Origin: Ulvibacterium marinum
GTDB lineage: Bacteria > Bacteroidota > Bacteroidia > Flavobacteriales > Flavobacteriaceae
NCBI RefSeq assembly: GCF_003626755.1
Contig: NZ_RBCJ01000002.1
Location: 744,001-808,000 of the forward strand
DNA: 64,000 nt
Direction of reading: 5' to 3'
Both the position numbers and the translations under genes were made by a program. The notes under the pieces were generated by a model. It ran no database searches and had not been told where the DNA came from. It was given only the letters and a program-made list of their open reading frames with translations. Numbering within the stretch: the stretch's first letter is position 1; each line of letters starts with the position of its first letter. Positions 54,773-63,398 of this stretch are shown here, in pieces.

Positions 54773-56710
54773 ATGAGAATCAAGAGGAATTTAATTCTAT
54801 TGGTCGCCCTAGTGCATTCATGGGCTACTTTTGCCCAACAAAAAATTTTGCTGAAACATCGGGTTCAGGAGAAGATTCTTAACACTAATACGGGAATTGT
54901 GTTGGTCAAAACTTCGGGGTCCATCTATGGAGTAGACCCTGAAAAACAAGCTATCATCTGGGAGAATAAGAGTATAAGAGAATTGGACTTTAGCCGGTAC
55001 TCCGAGATTCCCCTTACCCATTATGTTTTCTTTGAGGATAAACCTTTAATCAACTCAGAAATTCTTTCCAAGACATTGAATACAAAAGGTATTTCGCGGG
55101 CCATTGTAGATGTGGCAACTGGAAACATTGTTTTCAATTCAAATGAGCGGGGATTTCAGGCTGTCTTTAATACCCTCCTATTGCCTGAGCGAGGAGCTGT
55201 TTTAGTGGATGGCAAAACCGAGGAAGGGTTTGGCATTGGTCTCTTCGACGTTGAAACGGGTAAAGAACTATGGATGACCCAAGTAATCAGTGATTTTTTT
55301 ACAAGAACAAAAGGGGCCATCCTAAACGAGGAGAAAGTCCTTTTGGATGCCGATCACAACATTTTTTGGTTGAAGAATCGCCATTTGCTAAAAATAAATG
55401 CCAAAACGGGAACAGTTGAATATGACAAAAAGGGAATAACCAGTATTTTATTGAATGACAAGGGAAACAGACTCTATGTATCCTCCAATAACATAAGCAG
55501 CAAAAAGCTAAATCAAGAAACCCTTATTTATGCCATGAATCCTAGAACAATGGATAGTTTATGGGCAGGGCCGCCGGTGAGCGTCATTGGAAATATTATA
55601 GAAACCAACTTGGATAAGAATCAGTTAGTAGTGATTACCTCCAAAGGTTTCGATATTGTAAATACGGTAAATGGAAAGAAAAAATGGGATCGATCGGATC
55701 CCTTGCCCTTGATAAAAAAAGTAGTCCCTACCAAGGATAGCTATTTGGTGGTTCAGGAAAATCAGTTGACAAGAATCGACAAATCCGGTCACAAGGCCTG
55801 GGACGATCCATTGAAAATTACGTACTCAGACGAAGAAAATCCAGTTCACATTTTTGATAACGATCCATATGCGCTTTTTATAACCCCCTCAAGGGCCAAT
55901 AGAATTGAAATTGAATCGGGGAGGAAAATTTGGAAGGAAGACCTTGCCTTATTTGATGCGGATTTTATCAATAGAAATTTAAAGCTGGAAGTTCCTTATC
56001 ATCGCGTATGGTTTAATCCAAAAACCGAACAGTTTCCCGTTTATAGTGAAAATAACTTCTATCTGTTCAATAATAAGGACACTGTGGCACCGAAATCTTT
56101 ACAGCGTTTTGATTTTGGAAGGGAATTTCCAGAACTAAAAATTAGACCGAAAGCCTACTTTCTGTATCAGGGTAACCGGTTTTACCTGTTCGATTTTTCG
56201 GGAGACCTCATCTACCAAAAGGAATATCCTTCGGTGAAATCCGGTTCCTTTGTACGTAGGTCTTTTCGCGATTCGTTTTACTGGCTTAAAAGAGGCCTTC
56301 AAATAACATCGGCCACTTTGCTCTTTGCCCCCACCCAGGCCAACCGAGCAATTAGAAGTACCATCGTATCCAATAATTTGGGTGCTCTTGGCACAGGGGT
56401 TTCCGGCGTTTATGGGACATATCGTTCCTATACCCAAGGGATAGACGACTTTAAAGATTTTGACGTTGATCTAGATTCCAACTTGGAGTACGTTTTCAAA
56501 AGAATCCGAAAAAGTCGGAAAAATGATGACACTATGATAATCACGGTCCCTGCTGATGGGCAAATACGGATAATCGATTTTCAAATCGACACGGGAAAAG
56601 AAGAGCTTATAAAGGAAATGGATGCTCGGCAAGGAACTTTTATCATCGACGAGATTGAAAGAACACTATATATTTTTGATGGCAAGGAAGTTTCCATTGA
56701 AAAGTTGTAG
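54773..56710 (+). CDS. PQQ-like beta-propeller secreted protein
   Basis: Secreted protein of 645 residues; signal peptide ends SWATFAQ near 22. The first about 460 residues carry repeated propeller-blade sequences of the PQQ-binding-like type (SIYGVDPEKQAIIWENKS, LFDVETGKELWMTQV, DIVNTVNGKKKWDR, ...IESGRKIWKEDLA). A hydrophobic or helical segment with Ala/Gly follows (about 505-545), then a short C-terminal strand region. No catalytic PQQ dehydrogenase residues are evident, so a scaffold or binding role is likelier. It converges with the lipoprotein operon ending at 56766. Confidence 0.8.
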   Translation: MRIKRNLILLVALVHSWATFAQQKILLKHRVQEKILNTNTGIVLVKTSGSIYGVDPEKQAIIWENKSIRELDFSRYSEIPLTHYVFFEDKPLINSEILSKTLNTKGISRAIVDVATGNIVFNSNERGFQAVFNTLLLPERGAVLVDGKTEEGFGIGLFDVETGKELWMTQVISDFFTRTKGAILNEEKVLLDADHNIFWLKNRHLLKINAKTGTVEYDKKGITSILLNDKGNRLYVSSNNISSKKLNQETLIYAMNPRTMDSLWAGPPVSVIGNIIETNLDKNQLVVITSKGFDIVNTVNGKKKWDRSDPLPLIKKVVPTKDSYLVVQENQLTRIDKSGHKAWDDPLKITYSDEENPVHIFDNDPYALFITPSRANRIEIESGRKIWKEDLALFDADFINRNLKLEVPYHRVWFNPKTEQFPVYSENNFYLFNNKDTVAPKSLQRFDFGREFPELKIRPKAYFLYQGNRFYLFDFSGDLIYQKEYPSVKSGSFVRRSFRDSFYWLKRGLQITSATLLFAPTQANRAIRSTIVSNNLGALGTGVSGVYGTYRSYTQGIDDFKDFDVDLDSNLEYVFKRIRKSRKNDDTMIITVPADGQIRIIDFQIDTGKEELIKEMDARQGTFIIDEIERTLYIFDGKEVSIEKL

Positions 56711-56765
56711 ACAATCGATTATTCTTAAAGCATACGCTTTACTTCGGTTCAAGCCTCTGTCTTTG

Positions 56766-57425
56766 TTACTTTAATTGATCGGCCACAATTTTGGCAAACC
56801 CTTTACGGACCGCAGGCCCGGAATCAGGATCGGTGACTTCGGCAGTAGTGACCGACACCAATCTTTTTTCCTCTTCCAAAGCCAAATTATAGGTTACAGC
56901 TTCCAATACATAAGTAGTCTCTGTTCTATAGGTAGTTTCTTCGGGCACTTCCCTTGGCGGTAATCGTGGCGGCGCGTTTAGGTCATCATAGTACCCCTTG
57001 AGGGTAACATAATGGTTGCCATAATAGTCCATCAAAGAACTATACCCACCTTGTTTTTGCATTACTTCTTGCTCTTGAACGTCTTTGAGAGACGTTAATA
57101 CCACAACATCAAACCCGTTTTTTCTGAACGTAGCTATTACTTTCGCAATTCTATCCACTGTTTTGTTGTCGATACGTTTTAGGTCTGGAAAAGCTATGTG
57201 ACTGGCAACCGCATTTACCCCTCTTGCTCTTAACTTCCTCGTAATTTCCAGTTCGTAGGCCTTGCGTACATCTTCTATTGGTGTTCTGGAAATGACCAAA
57301 ACTTTTTGATTTTGAATGGTTTCAAAGCTATCCGATTTGTAAGAGTTGGCCAGTTTCACTCCCGAACAACCCGTTAAAAAAAGACCTACAATGGCAATAA
57401 CTAGAAATTGATATGCGATTCTCAT
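56766..57425 (-). CDS. lipoprotein of a four-member paralogous family (C)
   Basis: Lipoprotein of 219 residues; the signal peptide MRIAYQFLVIAIVGLFLTGC gives lipid Cys20. Closest in style to gene D at 58718: KLANSYKSDSFETIQNQKVL, YELEITRKLRARGVNAVASH, FDVVVLTSLKDVQ, TETTYVLEAVTYNLALEEEK and the C-terminal FAKIVADQLK. Between them it has a longer Pro-rich loop (APPRLPPREVPEETTY). Function unknown. The frame extends to 57467 but the ATG at 57425 gives the proper signal. It is the last gene of the operon after the DUF2235 gene, 78 bases downstream. Confidence 0.8.
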   Translation of the reverse strand: MRIAYQFLVIAIVGLFLTGCSGVKLANSYKSDSFETIQNQKVLVISRTPIEDVRKAYELEITRKLRARGVNAVASHIAFPDLKRIDNKTVDRIAKVIATFRKNGFDVVVLTSLKDVQEQEVMQKQGGYSSLMDYYGNHYVTLKGYYDDLNAPPRLPPREVPEETTYRTETTYVLEAVTYNLALEEEKRLVSVTTAEVTDPDSGPAVRKGFAKIVADQLK

Positions 57426-57503
57426 AGTGCTCAAGGTTTTAAAATGGAAAAATAAGGCTATTCCCAAAATTTATATCAACATGATCTTAAAAAGTATAAA
57501 TTT

Positions 57504-58718
57504 TTAATCGACCACCTCGAAACAATTCGAAGATTCCAGATACTTATAACCTCCCTTTTTGTTCTTTTCAAAACACTCCCCAAAAAGTTTAAGGAGGTTG
57601 ATTTCATAGGTTTGCAATGAGCCTTCCAACCGATCTAGTACCGATTGGTGTATCTTTAATTTTTCCTTCTTGTAACCTTCGCTAGAAGTAAAGAAGACCA
57701 ATTTGCGCCCTTTTTTAGGGAAAATTACTTTCATGAAACCTTTACGGGGATCATTGGTAACATCATGGCGGTTTTCATATACTTGGGTTTCCATAGGAAG
57801 CAGTTTGTACTCTCTGATCTGATTGATCATCCAGTTTAAGGAAACCCCGCTGATATTGGTATTGAGGGCTCCGCCACCAACATCCGAATGCGCTCCAAAG
57901 AACCAAACTTCTTCAGCAATATCTTTTGGGTCAATGCTGTTACAGTCACGGACCAAATACTCGTGGGTCAATAGAGATGGAGTGAAAACAGATCCTCTAT
58001 TATCATTTAAGGATAATGCCTGAACCGCACGCTTTACATTGCATAGCTGGTCGTTATATTTCGTTTCCTCAACATAATAGTCGTCCTTATAGTCGGGAAT
58101 GCCCAAAGCTGCAACCGTATCCCATAAGCCCATAAATTCAATTTTATAGGTGTCGAAATCCATATGCTGTTGCGTTACTTTAAAAACGTCGTCCCTTCTC
58201 TCCTGGAGCGTTTTATCTCCCTTATGCGCATTATAGATTTTCTTAATAAACTTTAATCTTTTGTCCTTCGGAACAGCTTTGATATCAACAATACCAGCGG
58301 AATGAATCATTCCTGCCAGAATACGGGCGGCATATGCCCCTCTGCTAAAACCAAACAAGTAAATCTCATCTTGACGCTCATGATCATAGTGTTCGGTAAG
58401 ATATAGATAAGCATTGCAAACCTCTCCCCGGATACCTGATCCAGTTAGTATTCCAACAAAATCGGCACCGTTGCCAACACCTCTTAAATAAGCGGCGCCT
58501 ATATTCGGATTGTTTTGCAAGGAAACCAAATTATAAAGTTTGGAAACGTTTGTGTGACTACTCTCGTCATTGGTGGTACCATCCAGAAAGACAACTAATT
58601 TTTTAGGAGCGATCTCCAAAGGAACTGGTTCATGTACAATGGCTTTTTTACTACCGCACCCTATAAGAAATAGGGAGATGAAAACTATAATTGGGTATGT
58701 TGGTTTTATCACGAACAC
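57504..58718 (-). CDS. DUF2235-domain lipoprotein hydrolase
   Basis: Protein of 404 residues starting at GTG 58718, which shares one base with the stop of gene D. The N-terminus (SLFLIGC) is a lipoprotein signal with lipid Cys near 21. The rest is DUF2235, an alpha/beta-hydrolase-type domain related to T6SS phospholipase Tle1: LVVFLDGTTNDESSHTNVSK near residue 45, the nucleophile elbow LFGFSRGAYAARILAG near 122, and WFFGAHSDVGGGALN near 272 with the acid. I infer an esterase or phospholipase acting at the envelope. It is flanked by paralogous lipoproteins C and D; no T6SS genes are seen in the window. Confidence 0.86.
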   Translation of the reverse strand: MFVIKPTYPIIVFISLFLIGCGSKKAIVHEPVPLEIAPKKLVVFLDGTTNDESSHTNVSKLYNLVSLQNNPNIGAAYLRGVGNGADFVGILTGSGIRGEVCNAYLYLTEHYDHERQDEIYLFGFSRGAYAARILAGMIHSAGIVDIKAVPKDKRLKFIKKIYNAHKGDKTLQERRDDVFKVTQQHMDFDTYKIEFMGLWDTVAALGIPDYKDDYYVEETKYNDQLCNVKRAVQALSLNDNRGSVFTPSLLTHEYLVRDCNSIDPKDIAEEVWFFGAHSDVGGGALNTNISGVSLNWMINQIREYKLLPMETQVYENRHDVTNDPRKGFMKVIFPKKGRKLVFFTSSEGYKKEKLKIHQSVLDRLEGSLQTYEINLLKLFGECFEKNKKGGYKYLESSNCFEVVD

Positions 58719-59326
58719 TATTTAAACTGATCGGCAATAATCTTGGTAAAGGTTTTTTGGATCTTATCCCTAGAGTTAGGATCGGTAACATCCACCAAAC
58801 ATACGTTTACCAGTTGATCGTCGTCGTCTAACTCAAGATTATAGATTAGTGCTTCCAATATATAAGTTTTTGACGTTGAAACAGGAAAAGCATTGCTATC
58901 ATTTGCATTTGCACCAAAGCTAGATTTGTCGGCATATGCTGCAGGAATTACGTTTGGGGAAGACAACTGACCATTCTTTGTTTCAATAGTCTGTTTAAGA
59001 GAGGTCAAGATTATACCATTAATATTGGCTGTTTTAAACATTTGTATGGTCTTTTCGATTTCCTCGGGAGTTTTTGCTTCTGTTAAAGTAGGGAACTTCA
59101 AGTGTGAGGCAACGGCATCAACTCCCTGTACTCTCAATTTGTCAGTAATCGCTATCTCATATGATTTTCTGATGGATGCTTCAGGGCTTTGGGAAATAAC
59201 TACAATTCTTGAATTGGATAATGTGGTGAACTTATTTGATTTCCAAGAATCGATCAGTTTAGTAGTCGCACAACCTGAAAATAGAATAAGTAAACTAACT
59301 AAACTTAGATTGTGTTTGATTTTCAT
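58718..59326 (-). CDS. lipoprotein of a four-member paralogous family (D)
   Basis: Lipoprotein of 202 residues; signal ends LILFSGC (Cys19). It shares with gene C the segments LIDSWKSNKFTTLSNSRIVV, YEIAITDKLRVQGVDAVASH, ANINGIILTSLKQ, KTYILEALIYNLELDDDDQ and FTKIIADQFK. The central loop differs. Translation is coupled to the DUF2235 gene (TAGTG overlap) and the stop of the small secreted gene lies 2 bases upstream, so this is one operon. Function unknown; a binding or protective partner of the hydrolase is one possibility. Confidence 0.82.
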   Translation of the reverse strand: MKIKHNLSLVSLLILFSGCATTKLIDSWKSNKFTTLSNSRIVVISQSPEASIRKSYEIAITDKLRVQGVDAVASHLKFPTLTEAKTPEEIEKTIQMFKTANINGIILTSLKQTIETKNGQLSSPNVIPAAYADKSSFGANANDSNAFPVSTSKTYILEALIYNLELDDDDQLVNVCLVDVTDPNSRDKIQKTFTKIIADQFK

Positions 59327-59328
59327 AT

Positions 59329-59565
59329 TTATTGTGAGGTTATAGCTGTAGTGAAAGTGATTCTACGATATTTCGATGTAAAACCCTCGGCGAGCTGAAT
59401 TTCCTGTACAAACTCAGAAAACCATTGATCTTTGCAATTGCATTCTCCTTCTGTGAATAGAGATAATGGTTGATCAAGGCCTTTTGCATCGGAATCGGTT
59501 TGTGCAAAAGAGTAACCTGAAACGAGTAGAACTAAAAAAAAGAATTGAAAACGTAAAAACCTCAT
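59329..59565 (-). CDS. small secreted protein
   Basis: Protein of 78 residues; signal peptide ends SGYSFAQ near 22, leaving a mature part of about 56 residues with a Cys pair in GECNCKDQW and a C-terminal strand (YRRITFTTAITSQ). No family recognised. It is the first gene of the operon with lipoprotein D (2 bases apart), the DUF2235 hydrolase and lipoprotein C. Confidence 0.68.
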   Translation of the reverse strand: MRFLRFQFFFLVLLVSGYSFAQTDSDAKGLDQPLSLFTEGECNCKDQWFSEFVQEIQLAEGFTSKYRRITFTTAITSQ

Positions 59566-59834
59566 CTTAAATAGAACGTGTTCTGAACGTACTAAATATA
59601 TAAAAAATAGAAGTAAGGGAATTTGTGATAAGATTTGGAAAGAACCATAACTGTTGGATATAGCCTTTTAATTTTTAAGGTATTGACCTTCCGAAAAGCG
59701 GCCATTCAATTTGACTCTAAAATTATCAATGATAATAAGGTCGATCCATCCTATTAGTAGTTCTTTTTGTTGATTTAGTTTTCAAAAAGTTGGATCGAAG
59801 CAAGAGGACACGACACCATACTACTAAACAAGCT

Positions 59835-60533
59835 TTAGGAAGCGTCCGGTATGTCTTCATTTGGATAAGAATACAGCTTTTGTTGCTCCTCAAGATCAAT
59901 AGCATGGTACAAGGCAGTAAAGGCTGCACCAATCCACATAATCGCAATAAAGGCCCCAACAATAAAACAAATTAGACCTCCTATAAAAATAGGAATTGCC
60001 AACAGGGCCATGCCAAAAATCCTCCAACCATGACCCTTGGTCATTTCCCAGCTTTTTTCAACCGCGGCAATGGGCTCCATGTTTTTGTCCATAACCAAAA
60101 GTGAAACAAAGGCCAGTCTACAGGCTAAAATAATCCCTGGGATTATGAAGAAAACAAATCCTATTCCTATAATTGCAAACTTCAGCAAATGTGCCAAAAC
60201 AATATTGAAGTAGTTGTTTTTAAATCCTTGGAATAGCACTTCAATTTCCATTTTCTCGTTCCGGATACCGTGTAAATACAGTAAATTACCTCCATAGCTG
60301 ATGACGGGAAATAGCAGGAAAAAATAGGCCGCCGCGAAAATTTGTAGCATAACGGTCAATGGGGTGATATCCGTCTCGGAATCATGAGCGATCGACACCG
60401 GACTTTCAAACAAAGCAACAACTAAGGTCACCAAAAAGAAATATAAAAAATAGCGTTGTAGTTGTTGCCAGGCGTATCCATAACTTCCAAAAGTTGTGGC
60501 CTCGGGAACTCTTCCTTCGTATACTCTTTCCAT
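59835..60533 (-). CDS. multi-pass membrane protein of the DUF975-like / GPDP membrane-domain type
   Basis: Integral membrane protein of 232 residues with about five or six hydrophobic segments. The N-terminus ATTFGSYGYAWQQLQRYF and the late VEKSWEMTKGHGWRIFGMAL resemble small Bacteroidota membrane proteins related to the DUF975 or glycerophosphodiester-phosphodiesterase membrane domains; function is unknown. The frame extends to 60647, but the ATG at 60533 is preceded by AAGGA at a good distance and the extra residues look non-coding. It is divergent from the LuxR-type regulator at 60680. Confidence 0.76.
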   Translation of the reverse strand: MERVYEGRVPEATTFGSYGYAWQQLQRYFLYFFLVTLVVALFESPVSIAHDSETDITPLTVMLQIFAAAYFFLLFPVISYGGNLLYLHGIRNEKMEIEVLFQGFKNNYFNIVLAHLLKFAIIGIGFVFFIIPGIILACRLAFVSLLVMDKNMEPIAAVEKSWEMTKGHGWRIFGMALLAIPIFIGGLICFIVGAFIAIMWIGAAFTALYHAIDLEEQQKLYSYPNEDIPDAS

Positions 60534-60667
60534 AATCCTTGGTACTTTAAAGTTTATATAAAAATAAAGGGATCTAGAAACTATTCCTTCCAACTTTGGT
60601 AGTGTTTTCAAAATCACTACTAAGGTATTTATGCCTTTCGATGACATTTACATAATTTTAACCTTAA

Positions 60668-60674
60668 AAGGAGG
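60668..60674 (+). promoter_or_regulatory. strong Shine-Dalgarno site
   Basis: AAGGAGG at 60668-60674 lies 5 bases before a TTG at 60680 and 2 bases before a TTG at 60677. Such strong sites are rare in this window. It favours TTG 60680 as the start of the LuxR-type gene. Confidence 0.6.
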
Positions 60675-60679
60675 TTTTG

Positions 60680-61624
60680 TTGAGTTTTGTATATATAGTT
60701 GTATTCTTATTTTGCCTGGCCATTGCGGTGGCAGGTATTTGGGTATCACATCGATCTATCAATACCTACCACACCGATTTCCACCAAAACTATTTCTATT
60801 ATCTGATTACTTTTTATGCCTTTGCCTTTTACGGAATTTGGGCACAAATTTTAATGCGGGGCTTACTTTCCATTATAGATTCGGATAATGCCCTAGTAAC
60901 CATGACAGCCAATTTTTTACCGATATTGGGCATACCTTTTTTATGTATTTCATGGATAATGCTGGTAAAAATGGGATATTCCTTGGTTGAAACACCAATT
61001 GGTAGAAAGGTATCTTATTTTCACGCCATTTTCTTTGTGGGCCTTGTCCCAGTGGCTTGGGGGCTTTATGTGGTTCTCTTCCAAGAGGATTGGCTTCTTG
61101 GTGAACAATTGGCCTATGCCGAAATGGGTTTGATGCTCTTCATAGAACTGGCATCCATGGTTGTATTTGCCGTACCAGTGTTGGGTCATTCCAAAAAGTA
61201 TAAAAAACCAAAACGAAAAATACTGAATCTATTCGTAGTCCTAATGGTATTGGCGTTTTTGCTGCGAGGGACATTTCTTCCATTCTTGTTTTCCGGTACA
61301 TGGTTCGTTGCCCCCATCCTCTTGTTCTATTTTTTATCCAACTTTATTCCGTTGTTTTACCTAAAGCTCAAATCCGATATTGCTTTTATCCCCGTATATG
61401 CCGGGCGCCCCAATGCCGAAAAAAAGACGCTGCTCTGTAAAGCGTATGGGATTACGAAACGGGAAAGGGAAATTGTGGACGGAATTTGCGAAGGAAAGAC
61501 CAACCAACAAATCGCCGATGAACTTTTTATAAGTCTTCAAACGGTAAAGGACCATACCCATCGTATTTATTCCAAAATTGGTATCAATAGCAGAATGAAA
61601 CTGGTACAATTGGTGAATGGATGA
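60680..61624 (+). CDS. membrane-anchored LuxR-family regulator
   Basis: Protein of about 314 residues with roughly seven hydrophobic helices in the first 240 residues and a LuxR/GerE helix-turn-helix at the C-terminus: YGITKREREIVDGICEGKTN near residue 250, then QQIADELFISLQTVKDHTHR and the end INSRMKLVQLV. There is no receiver domain, so it is a membrane sensor directly joined to a DNA-binding domain. No ATG precedes the first helix; the start is TTG, chosen at 60680 by spacing from the Shine-Dalgarno site. Divergent from the membrane protein at 59835. Confidence 0.86.
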   Translation: MSFVYIVVFLFCLAIAVAGIWVSHRSINTYHTDFHQNYFYYLITFYAFAFYGIWAQILMRGLLSIIDSDNALVTMTANFLPILGIPFLCISWIMLVKMGYSLVETPIGRKVSYFHAIFFVGLVPVAWGLYVVLFQEDWLLGEQLAYAEMGLMLFIELASMVVFAVPVLGHSKKYKKPKRKILNLFVVLMVLAFLLRGTFLPFLFSGTWFVAPILLFYFLSNFIPLFYLKLKSDIAFIPVYAGRPNAEKKTLLCKAYGITKREREIVDGICEGKTNQQIADELFISLQTVKDHTHRIYSKIGINSRMKLVQLVNG

Positions 61625-61800
61625 CTAGTTTTTATACTTCCCTGATTTTCAGTTTATAAAATTGTTTTTAGAGTATGAATTCTTGAATCGAAACCAGTTT
61701 TTCTACTCTAGCAGAATTGGGTTAAGTCACGTTTTGTATTGTCAAATTTATCAAACTAATCCATTTGGAATAAAGTTCAAGTTATCCGTTACCCTCAAAC

Positions 61801-63291
61801 TTATTTGGATCTTCCCAATTTTCTCGTCCACCCATTTACATAGCGAAAAGTCATAAATGAGGGACTTTTGTCCTCCTTTTTATCGAAATGGAATTTAACC
61901 GTAAAATAAAAATCGTCCAGCGTGGAATAAAAAGTATCATCGCCCATAAAGACCAATTTTCCAGTCGTCTTAATGTAATGATCTTTAATCGTAATGGATA
62001 AAGAATCTTTTACAATCGCAATGGATTGAACGTTTTCTCCATCTGAATACTTCCCAATATATTTTTTTAGCTCAGCTTTAGTAGTAGCAGGTAGTGTATA
62101 TAATGTGGTTTTATTCACGTTCAAAGAATCCAACATTCTTACCACAGGGGGATAACCCGGATTTAATTTGTAGGCTTCCTTATAATACCGAATAGCCTCT
62201 GCCCTATTTTTTAGTCCAATATGCGACCTCGCTACGGCCTCATAAAACTCAACCTCTTTTTTTCCTGTTTCAATTAAATAAAGGGCGGTCTCCAATTGTT
62301 CCTGAAATCTTTTTTCTTCATTTAGCCTATACAAAAAATCGGAGAGCATATCATAATCCAAAACCCATTCCTGATCGAATTCATTTTTGATTTTTTCCGC
62401 CCTCCATTCAAAGGCCCTTAAGCCAAACTTATCCTGTTCCTTGAGCAGATCTGTCATATGCCAATCTTTATAGAAAAAGTGAAAACCTTCCATTGTTCCT
62501 ACCACCGGGATGGATCCATGGTGCTCATTGGGGTGTACTTTATAATCCCATCTCAGGTTCTTTGGAGCCTCCGATTCCAGTACTCCAACCAATTTCAACA
62601 ACCCGCCCAACATTTTCCCGCGCTCATTGGCAATAGTTAAGTATAGAAGTCCCTTCATATCCGGATTGGCCTTCAAACGTTCCTCAAAGTAGCTGACCAC
62701 TTTCTGGTCGTTCCACCATAGGCTGGGACTAATGGCCAAGTAGGCATTGAACATTTCAGGTTTGGTCGCCAAGGAATGAATTGCAAATAGGCCTCCATAG
62801 GAATGGCCCACCAAAGTTCTAAATCCATTGATGCTATAGTTTTGTGCTATGAACGGAAAGAGATCGTTCTCGATCATTTTCATAAAATTATCTGCCCCGC
62901 CCATGGTAGAATCAGATTTAACTTTTCCTTCCTCCATTATTGCCGAGGTCAAATCCCTTGATCGATTTGTGTTAACAATACCGACTAGGATACTTTTTGG
63001 CACCGATCTAATTTCAAGTTGTCGTAGAAGCCCTGCAGTATATATAAAATTATTAGGTCCGTCCAAGAGGTAAACCACAGAATATTTGGACGCCTTGTCA
63101 GCATTGTAGCCTACTGGTAAGCGCACCCATATTTCACGTTCCTCATTTAATACTTTGGAGTAAAAGCGGTGTTTTTTTCCAAGTTCTATTATACCTTGAT
63201 CTGTTGCAGTTTTTTCTTGACCATAGCATATAGAACATAGTACCAATACCAATTGTAACATAGTTATTTTTCTAAGGACCGTGTTATTCAT
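61801..63291 (-). CDS. secreted esterase (PF00756-type) with C-terminal TPR-like region
   Basis: Exported alpha/beta-hydrolase of 496 residues; signal peptide ends CSICYG near 24. The esterase D/enterochelin-esterase-like domain spans about 35-270: SVVYLLDGPNNFIYTAGLLR, LVGHSYGGLFAIHSL with the nucleophile Ser, and VHPNEHHGSIPV with the catalytic His. A TPR-like helical part (AEAIRYYKEAYKLNPGYPPV) follows at about 340-400 and then a strand-rich tail. Related proteins hydrolyse siderophore or other esters, but the substrate is unknown. The first in-frame start is TTG 63297; ATG 63291 is preferred. Confidence 0.87.
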   Translation of the reverse strand: MNNTVLRKITMLQLVLVLCSICYGQEKTATDQGIIELGKKHRFYSKVLNEEREIWVRLPVGYNADKASKYSVVYLLDGPNNFIYTAGLLRQLEIRSVPKSILVGIVNTNRSRDLTSAIMEEGKVKSDSTMGGADNFMKMIENDLFPFIAQNYSINGFRTLVGHSYGGLFAIHSLATKPEMFNAYLAISPSLWWNDQKVVSYFEERLKANPDMKGLLYLTIANERGKMLGGLLKLVGVLESEAPKNLRWDYKVHPNEHHGSIPVVGTMEGFHFFYKDWHMTDLLKEQDKFGLRAFEWRAEKIKNEFDQEWVLDYDMLSDFLYRLNEEKRFQEQLETALYLIETGKKEVEFYEAVARSHIGLKNRAEAIRYYKEAYKLNPGYPPVVRMLDSLNVNKTTLYTLPATTKAELKKYIGKYSDGENVQSIAIVKDSLSITIKDHYIKTTGKLVFMGDDTFYSTLDDFYFTVKFHFDKKEDKSPSFMTFRYVNGWTRKLGRSK

Positions 63292-63398
63292 GATCAAATC
63301 GATATTTGTTGTATACAGGCGGGAACTAAAGTTACGATTAGGAGTTAATCCTTAATCCAAAGGGTCATTGAAAAACAATTGAAGTAAGACGTTTTAAG

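Noticed and set aside
57504-58718. Calling the DUF2235 protein a type VI secretion effector outright
   Set aside because: It carries its own lipoprotein signal, and no T6SS structural, VgrG or PAAR genes are present in the window; only family resemblance and context suggest the idea.
60534-60647. N-terminal extension of the membrane protein gene at 59835
   Set aside because: The ATG at 60533 has an AAGGA upstream, and the extra 38 residues occupy the divergent promoter region.
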